From positions 124,001 to 188,000 of the forward strand of contig KV419399.1 of the NCBI GenBank assembly GCA_001630475.1: DNA of 64,000 bases. The letters are read 5' to 3'. Made by a program: the position numbers and the translations under genes. The DNA is from Sistotremastrum niveocremeum HHB9708. Its lineage: Eukaryota > Basidiomycota > Agaricomycetes > Sistotremastrales > Sistotremastraceae. Below are positions 1 to 8,963 of the stretch, one piece after another. The notes beneath the pieces were generated by a model, which worked only from the letters and a program-made list of their open reading frames with translations, was not told the origin of the DNA and ran no database searches. The number at the start of each line of letters is the position of its first letter. Position 1 is the stretch's first letter.

Positions 1-2585
1 TGACATGCTGTACGTGCTGAACTTGGTGCGCACCAAACATGATACGTCTGTTAGGAGGTGAGGCCTTGTTGTTGGGTGAAGATGAGCTGGTTCTCATGGG
101 TTCTGGATTCCAGGGGTGCGATCGTAAAGGCAATGGCTATTTGCACGCATTACCCTTTCATCCAGATTTTCAAGGTGCGTGTTTTCCTCACCTGGCATTG
201 TAACCCATCTGACGCGTCCTTCTTAGCCAGTGTTGCTGATGGCTCTGGACGATTACTTCTCTGATCCCACGATCGAATGCCTGGAACGTTTATACGATTC
301 TATCAATGCTATGGACCTTTCTCGTGCACCCCAGCTCTCGCGGAGTGAGAAGCTCATCATGCGGGTTTCTGAGAGAAAAGACGTGTTCATTGAGAAATTC
401 GCGACGCCTCGCCTGGGTTCAAACGTGGATTTACGAGCGATCTCGAGTCAGTCGTCACTCAATCATGAATCGGGTTCAGAGGAGGCTTTGGCTGTGAGAA
501 GTCGCACGACTAGTATGACCAGTTCAGCGTCGGAGTCAAGTACTTCAGGAGACGGGGGTAGTGCTGTCTGGATGGGCGAAGATCATCGAAGGCCGGACAT
601 TCGAGATTTGAGACGCGGCCGGTCGCCTGAACTTCCTCCAAAACGGACGCCAGGAGTGAACGGCTGGCGTGAAAGCCGTTTCTTCACCCACAAGGAGCGG
701 CCTTCCTCGAATGATTCTCATGCTCGTCATATTCCCCCCATCAAAGATACCCATTACTACGAAACATCCATCTCCTTCAAGAATATCACGTTACCCATCC
801 GACTGCCCCTATTTACGTTTGACGATGAGATCGGAGAAGTAAGTCTCAGAAAAGATTCCTCCATTTTCCTTGTTATCTAATTTCCGCACTTTCTGAAGTA
901 TTCCATGATCCGCCTTATCCAGACTTTCTCGACTCCCGGTGCCACCGTCATTGGGCCATTGCATCCTCACCTCCACACTAATGGTATACTGACCCACCCC
1001 ATCATCCTCTTATTTAATGCACTCGTGACGGCCAAACGAATCATTTTTCTGGGTTACGGCAAGCCAGCGGGTTTAGTTGCAGACTTCGTCTTGGCGGCGT
1101 GCGCCTTGGGATCAGGATGTGGCTGTGTTTTACGTGGCTTCCCAGAGCGCGTCTTTCCGTATGCCAACCTTTTGAGTAAAGACATTTTCGAATCTGTGTG
1201 CGTCATACCTCTACTAGTTTGTTACCATAGGCTTACTTTGATTGTATTAGGTCAGGGTTCATTGCGGGGGTGACTAATCCCGTTTTCGAACAAGCCGGGA
1301 AATGGGACGTGTTGTGCAACATCGAGACTGGCAGAATCCTCGTGAATCGAGATATCCAGACGCCGTCGTTACCTGCCAACTTTCCCAGTCCGCCCGCTTT
1401 CTTCTCGCGCCCGGGTAGCACTTTGAAACCCGAAGGATCCCTGAGTAGTGATGAGGATTTTGGCAAAGCACCGGGTCAAACCCCTTCTATTGCTAGTGTT
1501 CAGCGGAATGACTTTGCAGCGAAAGCGGATAATGCAGATAACGTGTTCATGGAAGATGTTCGTCCTTTTCCCTTGGCCACCTCGTTTCACGATCTAACTT
1601 CTTTTGGTTTCGAAAACGTAGATCATGGCCGCCATCTCACTCCATTATGGTGAAACTATGATCCGGGCGCGCTTCACGGAGTATCTACAGCGTTTCGTCC
1701 GCCTTGCTTCGCGGTACGAGGAAGATACGATGGGATCGACATCAATAGGATTTCCAAGCCAACCGTATACGGAATCTGAACCTGGTGAATTCGGACTCCT
1801 CGGCACAGGGCTCGTCTTCCTGGATGATCTAGCAGGGGCAAGAGAGCTTCAAATGAACGCTAGTCGAATAGAGGGCTGGCGCCGAACAAGGAGCTACGAT
1901 TATTACCGAAAGGTACTTCCACCGTTTCGTCATCTTGTGCGTGTGCAGGGCTGATAGATCGTCGTAGGACTTTAGAGCATATCTGGAAACGAACGCCATT
2001 CAAGGCTTCGATTTAGCGCATCAGATTGGGCGTCTGCGTAATGCTAAGAATATGGCGGATGGAGAAATGGATCTTATAGTTCGGACCCTTGTTGAACGTG
2101 TTCGCAGTTATGAACAAGTCGTGGAGGTACGTCGCCCGCTTTGTTTCGGTACGTGAGGGGATTCTGACGCGCGTTAAAGGTTCTTTCTCATTTCCCACCT
2201 CATGCGGGAGGATTGTTACCTCTCACTTTCGGGCTATTTCATCAACAAGAACCAATTCGGGATATAGTCGTCGAAGTCCTCGATACATTCCGATCCTACC
2301 CCGTACGTCTCCCCCCTGAAAATCAAAGCAATCAGTTCCTTATTTCTGTGTGGTGGGTGGACATAGATCGGCTATCAATTCCTACAATCTCTAAACGCGT
2401 TCCACCGATATGCATACGTGCGCCAAGCACATGCGCGTCAAGAACGCATGGCGATGTCGATTGGTAGCATTGGGGCGAATAATGGGATCGGTACACATAA
2501 TTTATTTCCTCCGCCTTGGACTGGTAATACTCAACAAGTTCGGACGCCTTCGAATCGGAGTGAGACGAGTTTGGGCGCTGGGTAG
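1..2585 (+). CDS. Afi1-like SPA/DENN-domain protein, 3' part
   Basis: This is the C-terminal part (about 700 residues) of an Afi1-type protein. Afi1 family members carry a DENN-like region with the SPA (stabilisation of polarity axis) domain and, in yeast, link Arf3 to polarised membrane traffic. The spliced product contains LYVLNLVRTKHD, then GAIVKAMAICTHYPFIQIFK, the acidic/serine-rich loop near 420-700, FLGYGKPAG, the SGFIAGVTNPVFE block and the AAISLHYGE and LPLTFGLFHQQEP blocks. Exons read as 1-57, 114-174, 227-838, 899-1197, 1251-1557, 1622-1912 and at least three more, all with GT-AG introns of 50-65 nt. The stop is TAG at 2583-2585. The gene continues off the left edge, so the start is not seen. 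Family assignment comes from remembered motif similarity; the exact yeast orthology is an inference. Confidence 0.82.
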
Positions 2586-3150
2586 TTTTCTGTCTACCTT
2601 CTATCCTTCCTTCTCTTCCTCTTGTTTTCTCCGTTCTCTGTTCGTGTGTTTTCTGTTTGGTTTGTGGCGTTGAGGCGTCTGTTTTTCTCGTTTGTTTGTT
2701 TACTTGTTTTCTGTGTGCCGTGCCGTGCCAAAATTATGTATTCTATATCGTCTCCTGTGTCTTTCTTACGCATTCGAGTCACTTATTACATTTCATTCGC
2801 ATCTCATCATTATTTCGTCTTCGTTCGGAGTGTGTCAATAATAATGTTTGATTGTTATAGCCTTTAGAGTTTCACTTTGATATTGTGCAACACGGTCATT
2901 CAAGATCTCAATTACAGTAACGATATACGTTGGTCAAGATAACCGTAACCAATCGTACTATTACTCCAAATCCACAAGTAAAGCCACCAGCCACCGACCC
3001 TGTTCCAATTCGCGATCGGTGTTGGATGAAGGCAAGACAAACCAAGGACGATTATGGGGGGATGAAGTCATATAACTGCGCTGAGGTGCTCGTACCGAAT
3101 GGATGAACTTTACACCTCGCATTCGGCGATTCGCCGAATGCAGATACTAA

Positions 3151-3300
3151 GGCTAGTGCTGGTACCACTGGTACCGCTGACAGTACTGGTACTGGAACTA
3201 GTACTTTCATTGTGAGGTGGAGCGGGGCGATGAGGGATATGCTGGGTTGGCGGGATGACGAATTGAGAGTACTAGTACTGGTGGCTGTAGTACTAGTAAG
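3151..3300. repeat. Degenerate GGTAC/AGTACT-rich tandem repeat
   Basis: Imperfect copies of GGTACC, AGTACTGG and ACTAGTA cluster here: GGTACCACTGGTACC near 3161, AGTACTGGTACTGG near 3183, and AGTACTAGTACTGG and AGTACTAGTAAG near 3268-3300. The unit is about 6-10 bp and poorly conserved. It looks like a decayed microsatellite/minisatellite. No coding role is evident. Confidence 0.55.
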
Positions 3301-3747
3301 TTCATCGTCGAGTTACGTTGTGTATCGTATCTTTGCATGCGGCGGGAATTAGATATGTGTATGGGTCATTCGTCATGCTGGATTATTGATGTGGCGTTTG
3401 TAGCTTTGTGAGATGACTTGAGATGATTGGGAGAGGTAGGGTATTCGGTGGGCGATGGATGAATCAGACAGGATGATCGATGATCGATGAAGATAAGTGG
3501 ATAATCGAGTAAACGCGATGGAGTGACTTTGGAGTTTGAATTGGTCTAATTATTGCAATTCCCATCACTTGGGCGGTGGAATGAAGAGCTTAGGCTTGTG
3601 GTAAATTGAAAGTCGGGTGAATGATGAAGGTGAATGATGGGAGTGGATCGGTCGAAGAGCCGAGTCGTGAGTCGAGTCGACGCGATGAAATCCAGTCAAG
3701 CGGTGACTTTGATTTTAAGACATGACTTGTGAATGACGAGGTGTAGG

Positions 3748-3767
3748 TTATAATTCGTCATGAGCCT
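3748..3767 (-). repeat. Echo copy 1 of the SEC20 'AHDEL-stop' end
   Basis: Read on the minus strand, this block encodes A-H-D-E-L followed by TAA. It matches the true SEC20 terminus at 4982-5002 over the run AGGCTCATGACGAATTAT. The flank on the 3' side also shares the short AAAATCAAAGTCA..CCGC motif with the sequence just past the real SEC20 stop. No open frame leads into it, so it is a relic or repeat and not a gene end. Confidence 0.6.
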
Positions 3768-3813
3768 ATGAATGATTGCTCGAATTCGGAGTCCATCCTT
3801 AGAGGACTTAGGT

Positions 3814-3838
3814 GGCTCAGAATCACCGAAAGGCTCAG
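3814..3838. repeat. Dispersed repeat R1, copy 1 (short)
   Basis: This is a short copy of a repeat with core AGAATCACCGAAAGGCTC. It shares the core with copies near 4111 and 4570 but diverges soon after. A GATGAAGCAGT motif about 75 bp downstream recurs about 120 bp after copy 3, suggesting that the original unit was longer. Confidence 0.55.
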
Positions 3839-4110
3839 CTCCTACCGCCAAAGACTAGATCAGCCGCTGACAGCGCTGCACATGTGGCGCAGGACAACGG
3901 GATGAAGCAGTGGAAAGGTTGCCGTTGACGTTGACAGATGAGCGGAACAAATGGAAAATGAATCCACAATTCGTGAATCACGAATAATTAATAAACTGAT
4001 CGGCGATGAGCTCGTGTCACTCATGTCGAATGCACATGAACGAATACGGAGAGTCTGTCAGAACACGAAGTTCGTTTGGTGGCTGAACCTAAGGTAATAG
4101 GCGAAATCAA

Positions 4111-4188
4111 TTAGAATCGCCGAAAGGCTTGATTTAGGTCATATACGGGGGACTGTACACGAGTATGTCACAGATGGCGGCGGGATAA
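4111..4188. repeat. Dispersed repeat R1, copy 2
   Basis: This copy shares about 75 bp with copy 3: the core AATCGCCGAAAGGCT, then TTTAGG(T/C)CATATACGGGGGAC, then an ACAG..GCGG stretch and GGATAAA. No coding frame is conserved between copies. Confidence 0.6.
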
Positions 4189-4335
4189 AGGAGGTGAATC
4201 GCTTGGAAAACTTGTTGCGGAGATGTGACGAGTCGATGCCAATGCGGTGGCACGAAGTGAAGTGCAGTGATTGATTCTATATCCCATAATTCCATAACTC
4301 GCGAGTGTCGATCATTAGAAAACTTTGATAATGAC

Positions 4336-4356
4336 TTATAATTCGTCATAAGCTTG
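4336..4356 (-). repeat. Echo copy 2 of the SEC20 'HDEL-stop' end
   Basis: On the minus strand this block reads Q-A-Y-D-E-L followed by TAA. It differs from the real SEC20 end by one C-to-T change (His to Tyr) and by the stop codon used. It lies about 590 bp from echo copy 1 and about 650 bp from the genuine end. Sequence around it is otherwise non-coding. Confidence 0.55.
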
Positions 4357-4569
4357 TCATCATGCGTCTGGCCGTACCTCTGATTCTGATTCAGAAGTGG
4401 AGAAGGGTCATTGGAGCGATGAGGGATCCGGAGTGTTGTGGGGGAGGCTGAGACATTAATAGTTGATGCGATGGATTCATTACGAGTTGATAATCGCTGC
4501 ACTTGTCCTTGTCTTTGTGATTTGGAAAGAGGCAGGATGAAGAGTGGCTAGTGGATGAATGTGTAGTGA

Positions 4570-4660
4570 CTCAGAATCACCGAAAGGCTCGGTTTAGGCC
4601 ATATACGGGGGACAGTGCAGGAACATGCTACAGGCCGCGGAGGCGGATTTCTGGATAAAA
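4570..4660. repeat. Dispersed repeat R1, copy 3
   Basis: This is the partner of the copy at 4111-4188, in the same orientation and about 460 bp away. Shared blocks are AATCACCGAAAGGCTC, TTTAGGCCATATACGGGGGAC and CTGGATAAA. The element is unidentified; it may be part of a decayed tandem array that also contains the HDEL echoes. Confidence 0.6.
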
Positions 4661-4981
4661 TGCAAGGACCAATGCATAAATCCGATCGTCGACGCGATGA
4701 AGCAGTATTGATGCATCGGAACGAACAGAATTGAAGGAAAAATATTGCATTCCTGATTCTGCCCAGATCGGTGAGTCGTAATGAGTTGTCTTTGATTCTT
4801 TCGTGATAGACCCGTGGTGTAGTGGCCGTTCGACTATGGTGATAAGTCGACGATGCAGTGTGGACGGCGGGTGGCAGGGGAAGAGATAATAGTTGAGGTG
4901 ATGCGATGCGGTGACTTTGACTTTGATTTTGGATTCAAAATTCTAGTTCGTATTGGGTATTTGGTATGGGTATATCGTAAA

Positions 4982-6459
4982 TCATAATTCGTCATGAGCC
5001 TGTGGTTGTGGTTGTAGTGTTGAGTGTTCCGGTGTGGGGAGTTCATTCGATGAAGATATTGATGACGACGGAGAGAGGGCCGGGGTTGATTCGTGTATCG
5101 ATTCAAGGATTTCATCGATGAGTGAATCTGATACACTCCCATCTCCATACTCAGTGGCAAGAATGAGAGTGGCAGACGCGGAAGAGTGTGTAGAGCCTGG
5201 CTCTCCAAATGCAGATGACTCAGAGGCGGATGCAGATGAAGATGATGTCGAGTCGTCAATGGACGCAGAGGCGGGGGAGGCGGAGGATAGTAATGAAGCG
5301 ACTGTCGACGCTGTAGGGATAGACAATGACAATGCAGTCGTCACACTCTGCACAAGTGCATCCACCGTCCCTCCCGTGCCCGTCGCAGTCGCAGCCACAC
5401 TTTTCACTTCCTCAACCACCCCCTCAAGCCTCCGTCCCCTTTCCAACATATCCAACACCTCCTTCTCTCCGCCTCCCAACCCCAATCCCAAAGAACTGAA
5501 CGAAGGTAAGAACCTAGTCCACCAAAATCCAACTCTCACAGCCCGATCCACAATCCTAGCTTTCAATATCCAACCCACCACCAAAAAGAAGAACGCAAGT
5601 GATGAAAGGATGAGGAGACGGTCGATCCAGTCTGCCCTCTCGAGGGATTTGATGAGGGATTGGGAGGAGAGGAGGATGGATGAGAGGGTTGTGTGTTGGG
5701 AGGATGTTGCTTGGAGAGTTGCTGTTGATGATTCTATTCATGATATTAGTATTATGAGTTGGGAGATTTGGGGGAGGGGGACGCACCGAGGAGTTGGGTG
5801 GAGAGGACTGAGCGTTCGAGTTCGGTTTGCATGAGTGCAACTGTGCGACGCATCGTTTCTGTTACATTGTCCGCAGTAGCCATTAATATATCATCCCTAC
5901 ATCCCATTAGCTCAATATTCATTCAGAGTTACTACTGAGACATACCCTGATTTTCCATTACGCTCGCTTTGGGGGTTAGATTGGGCAGCGCGGAGGAGTT
6001 CGGCTCTGTTGGAGGCTGATTGGGAGTCTATGGTTTTCTTGGATGTGAGGAGGGCGGCGCGGAAGTCTTTTCGTAACCTTCGTGATAAAGTTGACAACTT
6101 GAATGGGATGGATGGGAGAGGGAGACGTACTCTGATAGTGTTGCTTCGAGTTCACGAGCACGTTCTCTAACTTCCGCTCGTGCTTTGGCACTCTCCTCAT
6201 CCTCAGCTCCAACATCCAATTTCTACCCCATCGTCAATCCACATCAACTGGGAAATATGGAGAGACGCACCTCGATTCCAACTCTCACTTTCTCCAAATC
6301 ATCTCTCAACTCCGCCGCATAACGCTGTTGTATACTCAAAGGTCCGGCACAGTCGCTCAGTCGAGGTAATTGGAATGATTGAATATCGGCTGTGAGACGG
6401 GTGAGAGATGCGATGAGCGTGCTTGAGGTTGTGCTCAGTGTAACAGGAACGGGAGCCAT
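4982..6459 (-). CDS. SEC20: Sec20 family ER SNARE (BNIP1-like)
   Basis: Sec20 is the Qb-type t-SNARE of the ER that receives Golgi-to-ER COPI vesicles, with Ufe1, Use1 and Sec22. The start is ATG at 6457-6459. The N-terminal coiled part holds QQRYAAELRDDLEKVRVGIE and ARELEATLSELRKDFRAALL. The SNARE motif reads ADNVTETMRRTVALMQTELE, followed by SSILLSSKSLIKSLERADWI. A single membrane anchor (LLILSSLAFFFLVVGWILK) comes next, then a long serine/threonine-rich lumenal tail. The protein ends in H-D-E-L then TGA, the ER retrieval signal also present on yeast Sec20. There are at least four introns; exon 1 is 6271-6459 and intron 2 ends in CACGAAG to keep frame. It shares a very short divergent promoter with the PPR gene. 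Confidence 0.9.
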
Positions 6460-6526
6460 GAGCTTGATGATTACGTCAGCTTGCTACCCAACTTTCACTT
6501 AAACTTTTAGATGGTGAGTCGTGAGG
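6460..6526. promoter_or_regulatory. Very short divergent promoter between SEC20 and the PPR gene
   Basis: Only 67 bp separate the ATG of SEC20 (6459, minus) from the first in-frame ATG of the PPR protein (6527, plus). Both promoters and both 5' UTRs must overlap or lie inside the coding regions. No TATA box is visible. A CACTTAAACTTTTAG stretch is the only AT-rich part. Confidence 0.6.
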
Positions 6527-8869
6527 ATGAGCACGACTCGGGTGTGGTCATATACACACCGTCCCCTCTTCGACATCGCACATACACTCCATTCTCTCCA
6601 CACACTGAAGTCAAAAGCATTCTTCACTTCTGCGAGAACATGGAATCAAGTCGAAGATGATCCTAGTACTCGTCCTCTTCGTCAACGATATCCCACTTCC
6701 CCACTATCACCTATCTTCGAGTCCATCTCTTCTGAATATCTCGCTCCTTCCACTTCCACTTCGACGTACGTGAGCAGACGAGGCTCGGATTTGTTAAGAG
6801 ATGCAGTTAGGGAAGAAAGATACGACGACGCCCTCATCCTCCACCGCGAAATCCTCGCGTCAGGCGAATCAATCCCCCCCTCCATATCATACATATCCAT
6901 AATCCTCCACCTCCTCCGTTCCCCCACCCCTCCCACCCTCCGTCCATCACTCTACGCCCAAGTCCTAGACTGGTTCACACTAATCCCCTCCCGCTCATCA
7001 ATTACCGACGGAGAATATTCAACCCTAAAGACCAATCTGCATAATGTCAAATATCTGATGACGCAGTATATGGATGATTTACATCCTTTGGCTAGGATGG
7101 CGGTGATTGGAGCGGGGAAAGGGTATGGAAGGTTCTTTGCGAAGGATTTGGTGAGGACTATCGTATATCTCACCGAACCGGGGTATAGCGATAAGTTTTA
7201 TCGCGAGTTTGAGGATGCTGCTGCTGCTTGTGCGGAAAGGGAAGGATCGAGTCAAGCTTTTGAGGAACGTAGAGCCGTTTGGAGAAGTCGTGTCGTGGTG
7301 GCATATGCGATGTCAGGACGACTTCACGAAGCACAGGCCATACTCCACGAATCGGTGAACGAAGGAATCATAATCCAGACATACGCATATTCAATTCTAG
7401 GCCGACATCTAAAACTCAAACGCGAGTCTACAAAATCCATCGAAGACCTCTTCTTCCTCCAACATTCCACTCCCCTACGTATCGCACCCATCGAACGCAA
7501 AGCACGTCTCAAACGCGATCCAGCTCCTATATTCCTCACAACCCACTCCCTCGCACTCGCCCTCCGCTCCCTCCGCAAATCCATAATCTCCCCCTCACAA
7601 CCCCCCTCCCAAACATACCTATCCACATTCATCTCCACCTGCATCACAAACAACCGCCTCTCCCCCATCCGTCGTCTTCGACGAAAAGCGATGAGAGAGT
7701 CAAGGAGGAGCGCACAGTTGTGGTTGATGAGTGAGATGGGGGTCTATAGGGGTAGGAGGGAGTGGGAGGGCGTTGTGTGGGTTTTTTGGAGGTATTTTTG
7801 GATGGTGGGTGTGTGTCGGGCTTTGGTTGAGCGTGTGCTTGCGCCACATGTGTTCGTTGAACACTGGCCTTATCGAGACCATCCCTCCCATGACTCTCTC
7901 GATTCATCCCTGTCCTCGGCTTCGGCTTCGGCTTTGGCAGAGGGGGGAGAGGGAGAGCGAAGAGAGATGGGGATGCCGACGACGCGAAGGCAAAAATGGA
8001 GTCCTATTCTCCCCGGGGAAGAATGGGTGTTAAGTGGAAGACTCGTACCGTCGAGTTATGTGACGACGATGGTGTGGGAGGCGTTGATGGCGCTTTCGGA
8101 TTGGAAGAGGGGGCCTTCGTTGGGGGATGTGTATAGGGCTTTTAGGGGGGAGGCGGAGAGGCAGTTTGGACGATTGGCTGGTCCTGCTGCTTTGCCGGGG
8201 GAGGGGGATGTTGTAGAGGGTGAGGGTGAGGAGGCGGATGGGGTGTTCGACGGTTCTGTCACCGAGCCGGGAACAGAGGCAGAGCAAGAGCTGGAGCAAG
8301 GGCAAGGGCAAGACTCGACATCGCCTGCGTTGATCTGTACACCCCCTTCTGCACGATTCGACGCGTCCCATTTCGTGCGGTTCATGATCGCCCTCGGCAA
8401 GACCAAGAACCCATGGCGCGCCAGATTCGTCTGGCGAGATCTACGCTCTCTCGGAGTCCGAGAGAACGTCTATGTGTGGAACGTGATGATACGAGTGTAC
8501 ATCCGTTCGAACAAGTTAGGCAATGCGATGGGATTGGTCAAGGAGATGTTAGGGAGTGGATTGGTAAGGGATACATCTGTTGATGATACTCGCGAGAGAG
8601 AGGAGAGAGAGACGAAGGAGATGGTTAAAGAGGTTGGATTTAGAGAGGCAAAGTGGGCGCGGAAGGAGAGTGATGTGAGTGTACGAGCTATAAATGGGTA
8701 CGTGCCTCGAGCGAACCTTGTTACGCTGCAAGTGTTGATGGGTGAGCTTGAGCGGTGTGGATGGGTTGATATGGCGAGGGAGGTGGGAGAGACACTGAGC
8801 GAGATGGGATATAGTGATAGTGATAGTAGTAGTAGTAATACTAATACGAATACAGAGAATATCCGATGA
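6527..8869 (+). CDS. Pentatricopeptide-repeat-like protein, probably mitochondrial
   Basis: This is a single-exon frame of 780 residues. The in-frame GTG six bases upstream is not a likely start; the first ATG is 6527. The N-terminus is basic with Ser/Thr/Leu and few acids, as expected of a mitochondrial presequence. PPR-like helical pairs are visible near residues 85-130 (DALILHREILASG) and most clearly near 625-690, where VYVWNVMIRVYIRSNKLGNA is followed by LVKEMLGSGL. A last one (NLVTLQVLMGELERCGWVDM) lies near the end. Acidic Gly/Glu-rich spacers interrupt the middle. Fungal PPR proteins usually act in mitochondrial RNA processing or translation, but the target is not predictable here. 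Codon usage varies along the gene, with C-rich and G-rich segments. Confidence 0.7.
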   Translation: MSTTRVWSYTHRPLFDIAHTLHSLHTLKSKAFFTSARTWNQVEDDPSTRPLRQRYPTSPLSPIFESISSEYLAPSTSTSTYVSRRGSDLLRDAVREERYDDALILHREILASGESIPPSISYISIILHLLRSPTPPTLRPSLYAQVLDWFTLIPSRSSITDGEYSTLKTNLHNVKYLMTQYMDDLHPLARMAVIGAGKGYGRFFAKDLVRTIVYLTEPGYSDKFYREFEDAAAACAEREGSSQAFEERRAVWRSRVVVAYAMSGRLHEAQAILHESVNEGIIIQTYAYSILGRHLKLKRESTKSIEDLFFLQHSTPLRIAPIERKARLKRDPAPIFLTTHSLALALRSLRKSIISPSQPPSQTYLSTFISTCITNNRLSPIRRLRRKAMRESRRSAQLWLMSEMGVYRGRREWEGVVWVFWRYFWMVGVCRALVERVLAPHVFVEHWPYRDHPSHDSLDSSLSSASASALAEGGEGERREMGMPTTRRQKWSPILPGEEWVLSGRLVPSSYVTTMVWEALMALSDWKRGPSLGDVYRAFRGEAERQFGRLAGPAALPGEGDVVEGEGEEADGVFDGSVTEPGTEAEQELEQGQGQDSTSPALICTPPSARFDASHFVRFMIALGKTKNPWRARFVWRDLRSLGVRENVYVWNVMIRVYIRSNKLGNAMGLVKEMLGSGLVRDTSVDDTREREERETKEMVKEVGFREAKWARKESDVSVRAINGYVPRANLVTLQVLMGELERCGWVDMAREVGETLSEMGYSDSDSSSSNTNTNTENIR

Positions 8870-8963
8870 GAAGCCGTCGATCGATCTAATTATAAGAATA
8901 TGGATAATGATGACCGACCGACGTGACTGCGCAAACACTCTCTCACTCTCTCTCCCGACTCCC

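Larger units (their letters stand above)
2586..4981. other. Convergent spacer with degenerate repeats, no gene seen
   Basis: A 2.4 kb region lies between the 3' ends of the Afi1-like gene and SEC20. It begins with T-rich sequence after the Afi1 stop (2590-2870). After that it is filled with degenerate short repeats, listed separately. No open frame in it resembles a conserved protein. Its length is unusual for this window, where most convergent gaps are 70-650 bp, so the extra length probably comes from local duplication. Confidence 0.6.

Noticed and set aside
4809-4860. GTGGTGTAGTGG, tRNA A-box-like string
   Set aside because: No B-box follows and the region does not fold as a cloverleaf.
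5034-5834. 266-residue open frame on the plus strand
   Set aside because: It is antisense to the SEC20 Ser/Thr-rich tail and membrane anchor, which carry clear family motifs on the minus strand.
6521-6526. GTG as start of the PPR protein
   Set aside because: Nuclear fungal genes start at ATG; the in-frame ATG at 6527 is two codons on. The same applies to GTG at 16253 (ATP10) and 43828 (RING-H2).
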